DNA from: CALCHA01 sp035548175
Lineage (GTDB): Bacteria > Planctomycetota > Phycisphaerae > WQYP01
Assembly: GCA_035548175.1 (NCBI GenBank)
Contig: DASZTO010000062.1
Coordinates: forward strand, 47,304-111,303
Length of the DNA stretch: 64,000 bases
Direction: 5' to 3'
The position numbers were made by a program, and so were the translations under genes. Position 1 is the stretch's first letter. Every line of letters starts with the position of its first letter. Below the pieces are notes generated by a model. It made no database searches, had not been told where the DNA came from, and saw nothing but the letters and a program-made list of their open reading frames with translations. Shown one piece after another: positions 16,882-25,109 of this stretch.

Positions 16882-18930
16882 GTGGGACGGAAGATTCGGT
16901 CGGGCGTGGCGGTGCGGCGTTGGGCGGCGGCATGCGCGGTGGGGGTGGCGGGGTGGGTGGGGTTGCAGTCGCGGGGGGATCTGCTGGATCCGAATGGGTT
17001 TACGTCGTTGGGGACGCTGAACCCGGGGGCGGGGGCGTATACGTTGAGTACATCGGGGACGCCGACGTTGACGATTGGGGGCACGACGTATCATGGGGTG
17101 GTGGTGACGCAGGGGGGGAACCTGCCGGACCTGGCGGTGTTTGATTTTTCGAGCATTACGCTGGGCAATGGGGTGACGATCGATGCGACGGGGTCACGAG
17201 GGGTGGTGCTATTGAGCCGGGGGGACATGACGTTTGGGGGCACGAGCTCGATCACGGTGGAGGCGGGCGCGGGGTCGATTGGTCTGCTGGGGGTGGGGAG
17301 CGGGGAAATCGGCGCGGGTGGCGGTGGCGGCGGAGGTGGATTTGGGGGCGCGGGTGGCAACGGCGGGGGGAACTTTGCGTTCGGCGGGTCGGCGCATGGG
17401 AACCTCGTCACGACGGCGGAGGGGGGCAGTTCGGGTGGTCTGGGCGGAGGCGGGGTGCTGGGTGGCGCGGCGGGGGCGGGGGGCGGGTTTCTGGAGCTGG
17501 GGGCGGTGGGGAGCCTGACGATGGCGTCTGGGACGGCGCTGGTGGCGATCGGGGGCACGGGCAGTGCGGGATCGGTGAACGGCGGGAACCATGGGGGCGC
17601 GGGCGGCGGCGGCAGCGGCGGGGGGATCATTCTTAACGCGGCGACGATCAACTCGCCAAGTGCGGCGATGGCGTTTGTGCTTGGGGGCGCTGGGGGTCCC
17701 GGGAGCGGCACGGGCGGCGGAGGCGGCGGCGGGGGCCGGACGCTGTATCACATGTCGAGCTACACGGCGGGAGACGCGCTGGCGCTACCGTCGCCGCAGC
17801 TCAATGGCGCCGCGGGCGGGACGACGGGGGGCACGGCGGGCGCGTTCGGCTCGGCGCGCCTGGACGTGGACACCACGTTCGTGCCGGCGGGGCAGGTTTT
17901 TTCATTTGCGGCGGCATCTTTCAACGAGTTCACGACGACGAATATGTTTGTGGAGACCGGCGGGGTCGCCAGCGCGATTGGGAATTACAACAATGCCGGC
18001 ACGATTTCGGTGGCCGCCGGATCGGCGTTCACGGGGACTGGGACGCTGAGGGGCAACACCTGGCTGGTGTCGGGCGGGGCGATCAACGCGCTGGGGGGAT
18101 TTTCGCTCGACGGCAGCACGTTGCTTTCGGGGCGAGGCACGGTGAACGGCACGATCACGTCGAGCGACTCCCAGGCGACGATCCATGCGATGGGCGGGGC
18201 GCTGACGATCGGCGACGCGAACGCCACGGGGGGCATCAATTACGCGGGGCAGATCAACGTGGGGGTGAACGGGCAGGCGGCGTCGCTGATCCTGCTGGCG
18301 GCGGACCATGCGGTCATCGCGGATACGACGCTGACGAACGGGACGTTGAGCGCCCCGAATGGGACGACGCTTCGGGCGGGGGCGACGCTGACGGCGCCCA
18401 CGGCTTCGAGCATCGGCGGGGATTTTAGCAACAGCGGGACGGTGGCGGGGCCGACGGCGGCGGGGGCGTTTTTGACATTTACCGATGATGTCAACGGGGC
18501 GGGGAATTACACGGGGAACGTGAAGTTTTCGGATGGGTTTTCGCCGGGGAACAGTCCGGCGGATGTGACGCTGGAGAATGTGGCGTTCGACAGCACGGCG
18601 GATTTGACGATGGAACTGGGGGGCAAGACGGAGGGGAGCCAGTACGATCGGCTGACGATTTTGGGGAAAGCGGCGCTGGACGGGACGCTGGAGGTGACGT
18701 TGATCGACGGGTTTGTGCCGAGCGTGGGGGACAGCTTTTTGCTGCTGAATGGGGGGGCGCTGAGCGGCAGTTTCGCGGCGGTGGATTTGCCGGCGCTGCC
18801 GGCCGGGGAGCAGTGGGCGGTGGATCAGGGGCCGGGGTCGCTGACGGCGGCGGTGGTTCCTGAGCCTGGGGCGCTGGCGATGGCGTCGGCGGGGCTTGTG
18901 GTTTTGGGGTGGCGTCGGCGACGGGCATAA
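16882..18930 (+). CDS. PEP-CTERM sorted, Gly-rich extracellular protein
   Basis: The GTG at 16882, preceded by AGGGAGG, gives 682 residues with an N-terminal signal (RRWAAACAVGVAGWVGLQS). The middle is very Gly-rich (GGGGGGGFGGAGGNGGG-like blocks near 140-300), then comes beta-rich sequence of the autotransporter/passenger type. The C-terminus is a PEP-CTERM tag: VPEPGALAMASAGLVVLG followed by an Arg cluster (659-682). PEP-CTERM proteins are cleaved and sorted by an exosortase (EpsH-type) and are often linked to exopolysaccharide. No exosortase gene is in this window. The function of this protein is unknown; an extracellular matrix role is inferred. Confidence 0.85.
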   Translation: MGRKIRSGVAVRRWAAACAVGVAGWVGLQSRGDLLDPNGFTSLGTLNPGAGAYTLSTSGTPTLTIGGTTYHGVVVTQGGNLPDLAVFDFSSITLGNGVTIDATGSRGVVLLSRGDMTFGGTSSITVEAGAGSIGLLGVGSGEIGAGGGGGGGGFGGAGGNGGGNFAFGGSAHGNLVTTAEGGSSGGLGGGGVLGGAAGAGGGFLELGAVGSLTMASGTALVAIGGTGSAGSVNGGNHGGAGGGGSGGGIILNAATINSPSAAMAFVLGGAGGPGSGTGGGGGGGGRTLYHMSSYTAGDALALPSPQLNGAAGGTTGGTAGAFGSARLDVDTTFVPAGQVFSFAAASFNEFTTTNMFVETGGVASAIGNYNNAGTISVAAGSAFTGTGTLRGNTWLVSGGAINALGGFSLDGSTLLSGRGTVNGTITSSDSQATIHAMGGALTIGDANATGGINYAGQINVGVNGQAASLILLAADHAVIADTTLTNGTLSAPNGTTLRAGATLTAPTASSIGGDFSNSGTVAGPTAAGAFLTFTDDVNGAGNYTGNVKFSDGFSPGNSPADVTLENVAFDSTADLTMELGGKTEGSQYDRLTILGKAALDGTLEVTLIDGFVPSVGDSFLLLNGGALSGSFAAVDLPALPAGEQWAVDQGPGSLTAAVVPEPGALAMASAGLVVLGWRRRRA

Positions 18931-18971
18931 GTGCGGGGATATTTTTCGTGCGTTGAGGATGCGGCGCGCCG

Positions 18972-18977
18972 TAGAAT
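18972..18977 (+). promoter_or_regulatory. putative -10 element
   Basis: TAGAAT, 21 nt upstream of the ATG at 18999 and partly next to the ribosome-binding site. No -35 element is seen. Confidence 0.35.
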
Positions 18978-18998
18978 GGAGGAACAGGGAGGTGATCC

Positions 18999-19463
18999 AT
19001 GGGGCTGTTGCATCTGATACGGCAGCGTTTGAGCGATTCGCTGGCGCATCATCCGCCGCACGTGGAGGATGCGGAGCTTGGGCCGCTGGAGCAGGTGGCG
19101 GAGGGGCTATGGCGGACGCTGGAGCCGCTGGTGCTGGTGGCGGGAGAGGATCCGGTGTACATCACGATTGAAGGGGATGGGGCGGGGCCGTCGGGGGATA
19201 TGCGGGAGGCGCTGGGGGAGTTGCAATTGCGGTATGGGGAGTTGCGGCCGGCGGTGGAGCCGCTGTTGCGGACGGCGGAAATGCACACGGGCCGGGAGAC
19301 GGTGAATCCGCGGGCGACGCTGGTATCGGTGGAGCTGTATCACCATCCGGTGGAGCGGCATGCGGTGGTGGCGCTGAACTACGCGCTGGCGGATGCGCCG
19401 GAGTACACGTTTGTGGTGCGGGTGGAGGGGTGGAAGGCGGTGGATGTGCTGGTGGCGGGGTGA
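18999..19463 (+). CDS. conserved-looking hypothetical protein, 154 aa
   Basis: I do not recognise this family. The start is firm: AGGGAGGTGATCC, an almost complete match to the anti-Shine-Dalgarno sequence, precedes the ATG by a few bases. The product is soluble, acidic and without a signal peptide. It has an amphipathic N-terminal helix (LHLIRQRLSDSLAHHPP) and a beta-rich C-terminal half ending FVVRVEGWKAVDVLVAG. Codon use matches its neighbours. It stands alone between the PEP-CTERM gene and a convergent small secreted-protein gene, so context gives no function. Confidence 0.65.
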   Translation: MGLLHLIRQRLSDSLAHHPPHVEDAELGPLEQVAEGLWRTLEPLVLVAGEDPVYITIEGDGAGPSGDMREALGELQLRYGELRPAVEPLLRTAEMHTGRETVNPRATLVSVELYHHPVERHAVVALNYALADAPEYTFVVRVEGWKAVDVLVAG

Positions 19464-19613
19464 GCGTGGGTGTGGCGGCGGGTACAAGTGGGGTATTGGT
19501 TCAACTGGTTAAACTGGGAGGGGGAGGGGGCGCAACATGTTGTGATGGCGCGAAGCATTGGCGTTATTCGAACATGGGCAGGATGCCCATGCCACTTTTG
19601 AAGTCGATGGATT

Positions 19614-19973
19614 CTAAGCAGCGGGCGTTGCAGCGGGGGTTGGGGTGGCGGTTTTCTTGTGGGGCTTGGCGTCCTCGATGTGCTTGAGGAGGTTGTCGAT
19701 TTTGGCGACGATCTCGGGGTGCTTTTCCTTGATGAGTTCCTGGACGGCTGGGGGCAGGGCTTTCCAGTCATCCTGGGCTTTTTTGGCGTCGGCGAGGGCG
19801 GTGGTGTGATCGCCGCTGCGCTGCGCCTGGACGGCGGTTTTGATTTCCTGTTTGAGGGAGGCGACTTCTTCTTTGAGGCCGGCGTTGGCGCCCTTGCCGC
19901 CCTTGCCTGCGAAGGCGTTGGTGGTTGCGAGGCCGACGGTTGCCGCCACGACGCATGTCCGGATGAACATCAT
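19614..19973 (-). CDS. small secreted helical protein
   Basis: The start at 19973 (tandem ATGs at 19973 and 19970) follows AAAGGAG on the minus strand. The 119-residue product has a clear signal peptide (MMFIRTCVVAATVGLATTNAFA) and a mature Lys/Ala-rich helical part (GLKEEVASLKQEIKTAVQAQ, then VQELIKEKHPEIVAKID), ending in an Ala/Thr/Pro tail. It is probably a periplasmic coiled-coil protein. No family is recognised. It is divergent from lpxB, with 258 bases between them. Confidence 0.65.
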   Translation of the reverse strand: MMFIRTCVVAATVGLATTNAFAGKGGKGANAGLKEEVASLKQEIKTAVQAQRSGDHTTALADAKKAQDDWKALPPAVQELIKEKHPEIVAKIDNLLKHIEDAKPHKKTATPTPAATPAA

Positions 19974-20231
19974 TGGCTGTCTCCTTTTGTGAATGGACGC
20001 GGGGTGCGATGAATTCTGCACAGCGTGCCCCACGAGGGTGCGGGCGCAAAGTTGCAAGGGGGGATGCGCATAGCGGGGCGCCCTGAAAGTCGCGGTGAGG
20101 ATGTTCGATGTGTCCGCCGAGCATGCCCAGGGGCCCCAGCCTGGGCATGGCACACTTGCCCAAACGTGGATGCAGGCTGGTCAGGCGCGGGATTTCACGC
20201 CCTGCGCGGGTTGGTGTATCTTGCCGGTCTG

Positions 20232-21497
20232 ATGAGGATGTCAGGGGCTGCGAACCAGGTGCCGACGTTTTTTCTTACCGCTGCGGAGCATTCGGGTGAT
20301 GCGTTGGGGGCGTCGCTGATCGGTGCGTTGCGGCGGCGGTTTCCGGAGGCGCGGTTCGTGGGGGTGGGCGGGCCGAGGATGGAGGCGGCGGGGTGCCGGC
20401 TTTTGGCGAATCCGGTATCGCGGTCGGCGATGCTGATCGGGGCGTTGTTCACGGAGAGCCGGTATTGGTTCGGGCTGCTGAAGCGGATTCGGCAGGAGCT
20501 GGTGGATTTGAAGCCGGACGTGGTGGTGCCGATCGATTCATCGACGGTGAACCTGCGGATAGCGCGGCTGGGGCGGGAGTTGAAGATACCGGTGTGTTAT
20601 TACGTGGCGCCGCAGGTGTGGGCGTCGCGGCCGTGGCGGGTGAAGAAGATTGCGGCGTCGGTGGATGCGTTGTGCTGCGTGCTGCCGTTTGAGGAGGGGT
20701 ATTTTCGGGAGCGCGGGGTGCATGCGGTGTATGTGGGGCATCCGATGTTTGATGCGGCGGCGCAGACGGCGGAGAACGATCCGGAGCGGCTGGAGCCGGC
20801 GTTGCCGACAGGGGAGCCGAAGGTGGCGATATTTCCGGGGAGCCGGCGTGCGGAGATTGGGCATCACATGCCGCCGATGCTGGCGATTTTGTCGGAGATC
20901 AAGGGGCGGTTTCCGCGGGCGACATTTGTGGCGGCGGCGCCTTCGGAGGAGCGGGCGTGGCAGATTCGGCATCTGCTGCGGCAGGCGAACACGCCGGTGG
21001 ATATCCGGGTGGGGAATGGGGATGCGATCATCCGGTGGGCCGATCTGGTGCTGACCAAGAGCGGGACGGCGACTTTGCAGATTGCGCGGCAGCACAAGCC
21101 GATGGTGGTGATGTACGCGGTGGCGTGGTGGAAGTGGCATTTTTTTGCGCGGTTTTTGATTACGACGCCGTACCTGGCGCTGGTGAACATTTTGGCGCGG
21201 CGGGAGCTGGTGCCGGAGTTCATTCCGTTTTACGGATCGCCGCTGCCGGTGGCGCGGGAGTGCATTGATCTGCTGGCGAAGCCGGAGCGACGTGCGCAGA
21301 TGGCGGCGGAGCTGGCGGAGCTGACGGCACCGCTGGCGCCGGCGCCGGGGTCGGGGGACTTGGGGCTGGCGGCGGAGCGGGTGGCGGCGGAGGTGGCGCG
21401 ATTGGTGGAGGGGCGGAGCGCTGCGGCGGGAGTGGCGGAGGCGGCAGCTCCGGAGCCGGCACCATCAGAGATACCCCCCCCACCGGCGGCATGCTGA
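20232..21497 (+). CDS. lpxB: lipid-A-disaccharide synthase
   Basis: A 421-residue GT19 glycosyltransferase that joins UDP-2,3-diacylglucosamine and lipid X to form the lipid A disaccharide at the inner membrane. Family hallmarks are FLTAAEHSGDALGASLI at the N-terminus (E. coli AGEASGD position), VGVGGPRMEAAG, PDVVVPIDSS, CYYVAPQVWASRPWRVKKI, LPFEEGYF, GHPMFD, FPGSRRAEI and LTKSGTATLQIA. The start at ATG 20232 is not supported by a clear ribosome-binding site; a GTG at 20214 is possible. A Pro/Ala tail of about 40 residues extends beyond the usual end. Together with kdsA at 55 kb it indicates lipopolysaccharide synthesis. Confidence 0.93.
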   Translation: MRMSGAANQVPTFFLTAAEHSGDALGASLIGALRRRFPEARFVGVGGPRMEAAGCRLLANPVSRSAMLIGALFTESRYWFGLLKRIRQELVDLKPDVVVPIDSSTVNLRIARLGRELKIPVCYYVAPQVWASRPWRVKKIAASVDALCCVLPFEEGYFRERGVHAVYVGHPMFDAAAQTAENDPERLEPALPTGEPKVAIFPGSRRAEIGHHMPPMLAILSEIKGRFPRATFVAAAPSEERAWQIRHLLRQANTPVDIRVGNGDAIIRWADLVLTKSGTATLQIARQHKPMVVMYAVAWWKWHFFARFLITTPYLALVNILARRELVPEFIPFYGSPLPVARECIDLLAKPERRAQMAAELAELTAPLAPAPGSGDLGLAAERVAAEVARLVEGRSAAAGVAEAAAPEPAPSEIPPPPAAC

Positions 21498-21508
21498 GGC
21501 GTTGCCGC

Positions 21509-21536
21509 TTGACAACTTTAGCGTGCAGGTTATTGT
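21509..21536 (+). promoter_or_regulatory. putative promoter of the sulfate transport operon
   Basis: TTGACA (21509-21514), a 16-nt spacer and TATTGT (21531-21536). It lies about 125 nt upstream of the substrate-binding-protein start, next to a palindrome at 21536-21562. Confidence 0.5.
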
Positions 21537-21562
21537 ATTACCTACTTTGTCTGTAGGAATAG
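21536..21562. promoter_or_regulatory. palindromic operator candidate of the sulfate operon
   Basis: ATTACCTAC and GTAGGAAT flank a 7-nt spacer (TTTGTCT). The perfect core is CCTAC/GTAGG. Its position just after the -10 fits a repressor site; Rrf2-type regulators (CymR/IscR class) bind CCTAC-like half-sites in some bacteria. The regulator itself is not in the window. Confidence 0.45.
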
Positions 21563-21660
21563 AAGCCAATTCGGTTTTGAGGGCCTTGCATGCGGTGCTG
21601 TTGTTGATTCCAACTCATGGCTGACACAGTACTTCGCATCCCTTGAACAAGGCCTTTTCC

Positions 21661-22677
21661 ATGCTCAAAAATACCATCTTGACGCTTTTTCTGGTGGCTG
21701 GAGCCGCATTCTCGCTGGTTTCGTGCGGCTCGGGCGGAGGCAAGTCGGTGACGCTTTACAACGTCTCGTACGATCCCACGCGGGAACTGTATGCGGACAT
21801 CAACCCGGCCTTCGCGGCGGCGTACAAGGCGCGGACCGGAGTCGAGGTGACGATTCAGCAATCGCACGGGGGATCGGGGAAACAGTCGCGGCAGATTCTG
21901 GAGGGGGCGAATGCCGATGTGGCGACGCTGGCGCTGGCGGCGGACATCGATGCGCTGGCGCAGGCGAAGCTGCTGCCGGCGGATTGGCAGAAGCGGTTGC
22001 CGGATGACAGCGCTCCCTACACCAGCACGATCGTGTTTCTGGTGCGTGGGGGGAATCCCAAGGGCATTCATGATTGGCCGGATTTGATCAAGCCGGGGGT
22101 CTCGGTGATTGCGGCGGATCCGAAGGCGTCGGGCGGGGCGCGGTGGACGTATCTGGCGGCGTGGGGGGCGGTGTTGAAGGCGCATCACGGGGATGAGGGC
22201 GCTGCGCGGGCGTTCGTGACGGCGTTGTACCAGCATGTGCCGATATTGGATTCGGGCGCGCGGGGATCGACGGTGACGTTTGCGCAGCGGGACCAGGGGG
22301 ATGTGCTGCTGTCGTGGGAGAACGAGGCGTATCTGGCGCTGAAGGAATTTGGGGCGGACAAGTTTGAGATTGTGGCGCCGCCGGTGTCGATTCTTGCGGA
22401 GCCGCCGGTGGCGGTGGTGGATGCGAACGCGGAGCATGACGGGGTGAAGGCGCTGGCGGAGGAATATTTGCGGTTTTTATATACGCCGGAGGCGCAGGAG
22501 ATCATCGCGAGGAATCACTATCGGCCGCGGGATCCAGCGGTGGCCAAGGCGCACGAGAAGGATTTTGCGAAGGTGGAAATGTTCACGGTGGATGATGTGT
22601 TCGGCGGGTGGACGAAGGCGCAGGCGACGCATTTTGCGGATGGCGGGGTGTTCGATCAGATTTACAAGAAGCGGTGA
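21661..22677 (+). CDS. sulfate/thiosulfate ABC transporter substrate-binding lipoprotein
   Basis: The preferred start is ATG 21661 (338 residues); a TTG at 21643 would only lengthen the leader. The leader ends in a lipobox, LVSC with Cys22, so the protein is probably a lipoprotein rather than the soluble Sbp of E. coli. The mature part has the Sbp/CysP signatures VTLYNVSYDPTRELY, QQSHGGSGKQSRQI, a region like GGNPKGIHDWPDL and a C-terminal FRFL-like EEYLRFLYTPEAQEI. It delivers sulfate or thiosulfate to the CysT/CysW channel. It is the first gene of the operon, and its stop overlaps a possible start of the next gene. Confidence 0.92.
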   Translation: MLKNTILTLFLVAGAAFSLVSCGSGGGKSVTLYNVSYDPTRELYADINPAFAAAYKARTGVEVTIQQSHGGSGKQSRQILEGANADVATLALAADIDALAQAKLLPADWQKRLPDDSAPYTSTIVFLVRGGNPKGIHDWPDLIKPGVSVIAADPKASGGARWTYLAAWGAVLKAHHGDEGAARAFVTALYQHVPILDSGARGSTVTFAQRDQGDVLLSWENEAYLALKEFGADKFEIVAPPVSILAEPPVAVVDANAEHDGVKALAEEYLRFLYTPEAQEIIARNHYRPRDPAVAKAHEKDFAKVEMFTVDDVFGGWTKAQATHFADGGVFDQIYKKR

Positions 22678-22730
22678 AGCCGCGAGATTTGCCGCGCGGA
22701 GGGAGCGGGCGCGGTTCGACGGAGCGTGTC

Positions 22731-23687
22731 GTGGCGGTGCGTAGACGGTCGATTCTGCCGGGCTTTGGCCTGACGATGGGATACACGATGGTGTATCTGT
22801 CGGCGCTGGTGATCATTCCGCTGGCGGCGCTGTTCTGGAAGTCGGCAATGCTGCCGTGGCCGCGGGTGGAGTCGCTGCTGCACGATCCGGAATTGATGGG
22901 GACGCTGAAGCTGACGTTCGGGCTGTCGCTGCTGGCGGCGGTGTTGAACGCGTGCTTTGGGTTTGTCACGGCGTGGACGCTGGTGCGGTATCGGTTTCCG
23001 GGCAGCCGGCTGGTGGATGGGATCATCGATTTGCCGTTCGCGCTGCCGACGGCGGTGAGCGGGATTACGCTGGCGACGCTGTATTCGGAGAACGGGTGGC
23101 TGGGGGGTCCGTGGCATGGGTTTGCGCGAACGGTGAATCCGGCGTGGCATGCGGCGGCGGCGGCGGTGAACGGGGTGCTGTCGGCGGTGCACGTGTCGCA
23201 GGCGCTGGCGTGGGCGGGGTTGCCGGACGGGATCGCCAGTGATTTACCGGAGCAGATTGCTTACACGCGGCTGGGGATGCTGATTGCGTTCATTTTTATT
23301 GGCGTGCCGTTCGTGGTGCGGACGCTGCAGCCGGCGCTGGAGGATCTGGACCGGGAGGTGGAGGAGGCGGCGGCGAGCCTGGGGGCATCGCGGCGGCAGA
23401 CGTTTGTGCGGATCATTTTTCCGGCGTTGCTGCCGGCGCTTTTGACGGGCTTTTCGCTGGCGTTTGCGCGGGCGGTGGGCGAGTACGGGTCGGTGATTTT
23501 CATTTCGTCGAACATTCCCGGGAAGACGGAAATCACGGCGCACATGATCATGAAGAAGCTGGAGGCGGACAATTATCCGGCGGCGACGTTTCTGGGGGTG
23601 GTGATGCTGCTGGCGTCGTTTATGATGCTGGGGGCGATCAATGGATTGCAGTGGTGGGCGTCGCGGCGTGGAAGGGGGGCGGCATGA
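22731..23687 (+). CDS. cysT: sulfate ABC transporter permease subunit CysT
   Basis: A 318-residue inner-membrane permease. The GTG at 22731 is chosen because GGAG lies 6 nt upstream and the protein then begins VAVRRRSILPGFGLTMGY, the usual CysT N-terminus; a GTG at 22674 overlapping the previous stop is the alternative. The cytoplasmic EAA loop reads EEAAASLGASRRQTFVRI, and LAFARAVGEYGSVIFISSN is characteristic of the family. It is longer than typical CysT because of an insertion of about 30 residues near TVNPAWHAAAAAVNGVL. Its stop overlaps the cysW start by ATGA. Confidence 0.92.
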   Translation: MAVRRRSILPGFGLTMGYTMVYLSALVIIPLAALFWKSAMLPWPRVESLLHDPELMGTLKLTFGLSLLAAVLNACFGFVTAWTLVRYRFPGSRLVDGIIDLPFALPTAVSGITLATLYSENGWLGGPWHGFARTVNPAWHAAAAAVNGVLSAVHVSQALAWAGLPDGIASDLPEQIAYTRLGMLIAFIFIGVPFVVRTLQPALEDLDREVEEAAASLGASRRQTFVRIIFPALLPALLTGFSLAFARAVGEYGSVIFISSNIPGKTEITAHMIMKKLEADNYPAATFLGVVMLLASFMMLGAINGLQWWASRRGRGAA

Positions 23688-24538
23688 GCGCGTTGAAGCG
23701 GCCGTCGGGAGCGTTTCGGGTGGTGATGATTGGGGCGACGCTGGGGTTCGTGGCGTTGTTTTTGATCGTGCCGCTGATCGCGATTTTTTTTGAAGCGCTG
23801 CGGAAGGGTTTGGCGGCGTATGGAGCGGCGCTGGGGAATCACGATTCGCTGCATGCGGTGATGATGACGCTGCTGCTGGCGGCGTGCGCGGTGGCGCTGA
23901 ACACGGTGTTCGGCGTGGCGGCGGCGTGGGCGATTGCGAAGTTTGATTTCCGGGGCAAGACGCTGCTGACGACGGCGATTGATTTGCCGTTCGCGGTGTC
24001 GCCAGTGGTGGCGGGGTTGTGCCTGGTGCTGCTGTTCGGGCGGCAGGGATTGTTGGGGCCGTGGTTGGAGGCGCATGGGGTGCGGATCATTTTTGCGCTG
24101 CCGGCGATGGTGCTGGCGACGGCGTTCGTGACATTTCCGTTTGTAGCGCGGGAGCTGATTCCGCTGATGCAGGAGCAGGGGAGCCAGGAGGAGCAGGCGG
24201 CGTTGTCGCTGGGGGCGTCGACGTGGCAGATGTTCTGGCGGGTGACGCTGCCGAACATCAAGTGGGCGCTGTTGTATGGCGTGATTTTGTGCAATGCGCG
24301 GGCGATGGGGGAATTCGGGGCGTTGAGCGTGGTGACGCAGCCGATGCAGGGGAAGACCAACACGCTGCCGCTGGAGATCGAGTATCTGTACAACAGTTAT
24401 GGGGGGCTGGGGATGGAGTGGGCGTTTGCGCTCTCGACGCTGCTGGCGATGCTGGGGCTGGTGACGCTGGCGGCGCGGGGGCTGCTGGAATGGAAGATGG
24501 CGCGAGCGCTGGGTGCGGGGGCGCGGGAGGGGGAGTGA
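23684..24538 (+). CDS. cysW: sulfate ABC transporter permease subunit CysW
   Basis: The ATG at 23684 overlaps the cysT stop (ATGA), giving 284 residues, the usual CysW length. Six membrane segments are expected. The family motifs are DLPFAVSPVVAGLCLVLLFG, the EAA loop EEQAALSLGASTWQMFWRV and NARAMGEFGALSVVTQ. Together with CysT it forms the sulfate channel. The ATPase gene cysA, normally next in the operon, is absent: the following 570 bases are repeats and then pyrF. The ATPase must be encoded elsewhere or shared. Confidence 0.93.
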   Translation: MSALKRPSGAFRVVMIGATLGFVALFLIVPLIAIFFEALRKGLAAYGAALGNHDSLHAVMMTLLLAACAVALNTVFGVAAAWAIAKFDFRGKTLLTTAIDLPFAVSPVVAGLCLVLLFGRQGLLGPWLEAHGVRIIFALPAMVLATAFVTFPFVARELIPLMQEQGSQEEQAALSLGASTWQMFWRVTLPNIKWALLYGVILCNARAMGEFGALSVVTQPMQGKTNTLPLEIEYLYNSYGGLGMEWAFALSTLLAMLGLVTLAARGLLEWKMARALGAGAREGE

Positions 24539-24561
24539 GGGCGGGCGGCGAAGCCGCAAGC

Positions 24562-24664
24562 AAACCACGGAGCCCACGGAGGGCACCGAGGAGCGACGAC
24601 GACGCCCCCCCCGCCCCGCCGACGACGACGTAAATTGGCCACGAAAAGCACCAAAGACACGAAA
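24562..24664. repeat. composite CACGGAG/CACGAAAG repeat
   Basis: AAACCACGGAGCCCACGGAG, a GCGACGACGACG and C-run linker, then GACGTAAATTGGCCACGAAA and AGCACCAAAGACACGAAAG. The block order is the same as at 13547-13641. Confidence 0.8.
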
Positions 24665-24880
24665 GTAATTTGCTGGAGCGTGAAGAAGGGGTGCGATCGG
24701 CAAGACGGCGGTGATTCAAGGCGGCTGTCCCGACATCCAGTGACGTTGGAAATATATCTGGGAAAGGGGAGACGAATTTCCGTGGGGCGCCGCGAATTCT
24801 CGCCGGCGCCTTCGTGATCTTCGCCTCCTTCACAGCTTCGTGTTCTGGTCTGGGCGCGGCACCGCGGCGATGCGGCGAGG

Positions 24881-24988
24881 GTGTAGTTCATATTCCGGGT
24901 AATCTCCACCATGGCGGCAGTCCCCCCTCCCCCCCAACGCTCCCTCACGGTCGCGTCTCGGAGGTTTTACCCGGATCCAGAACTACAC
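24881..24988. repeat. 110-bp hairpin element, copy D
   Basis: The left end GTGTAGTTCATATTCCGGGT and the right end ACCCGGATCCAGAACTACAC enclose CTCCCTCACGGTCGCGTCTC. It is almost identical to copy C. Confidence 0.88.
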
Positions 24989-25039
24989 CCTGCGGCGACT
25001 GTGTCTTTCGATTTCATTGCGGGGGCCTTCGTACACCCG

Positions 25040-25045
25040 TAGAAT
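25040..25045 (+). promoter_or_regulatory. putative -10 element of pyrF
   Basis: TAGAAT, 64 nt upstream of the TTG start chosen for pyrF. It belongs to the same TANAAT class as other starts in the window. Confidence 0.35.
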
Positions 25046-25109
25046 CCGGCGCTCGCCCTTGCGCCGCGCGGCGCAGGTGTTCCTGTCTTCGCTTGAGAAG
25101 GAGCTCGCC

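Larger units (their letters stand above)
24539..25109. other. intergenic region with two repeats
   Basis: The gap between cysW and pyrF contains a composite repeat (24562-24664), unremarkable DNA around 24670-24880, a hairpin element (24881-24988) and the pyrF promoter region with TAGAAT at 25040. No cysA or other gene is visible. Confidence 0.65.
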
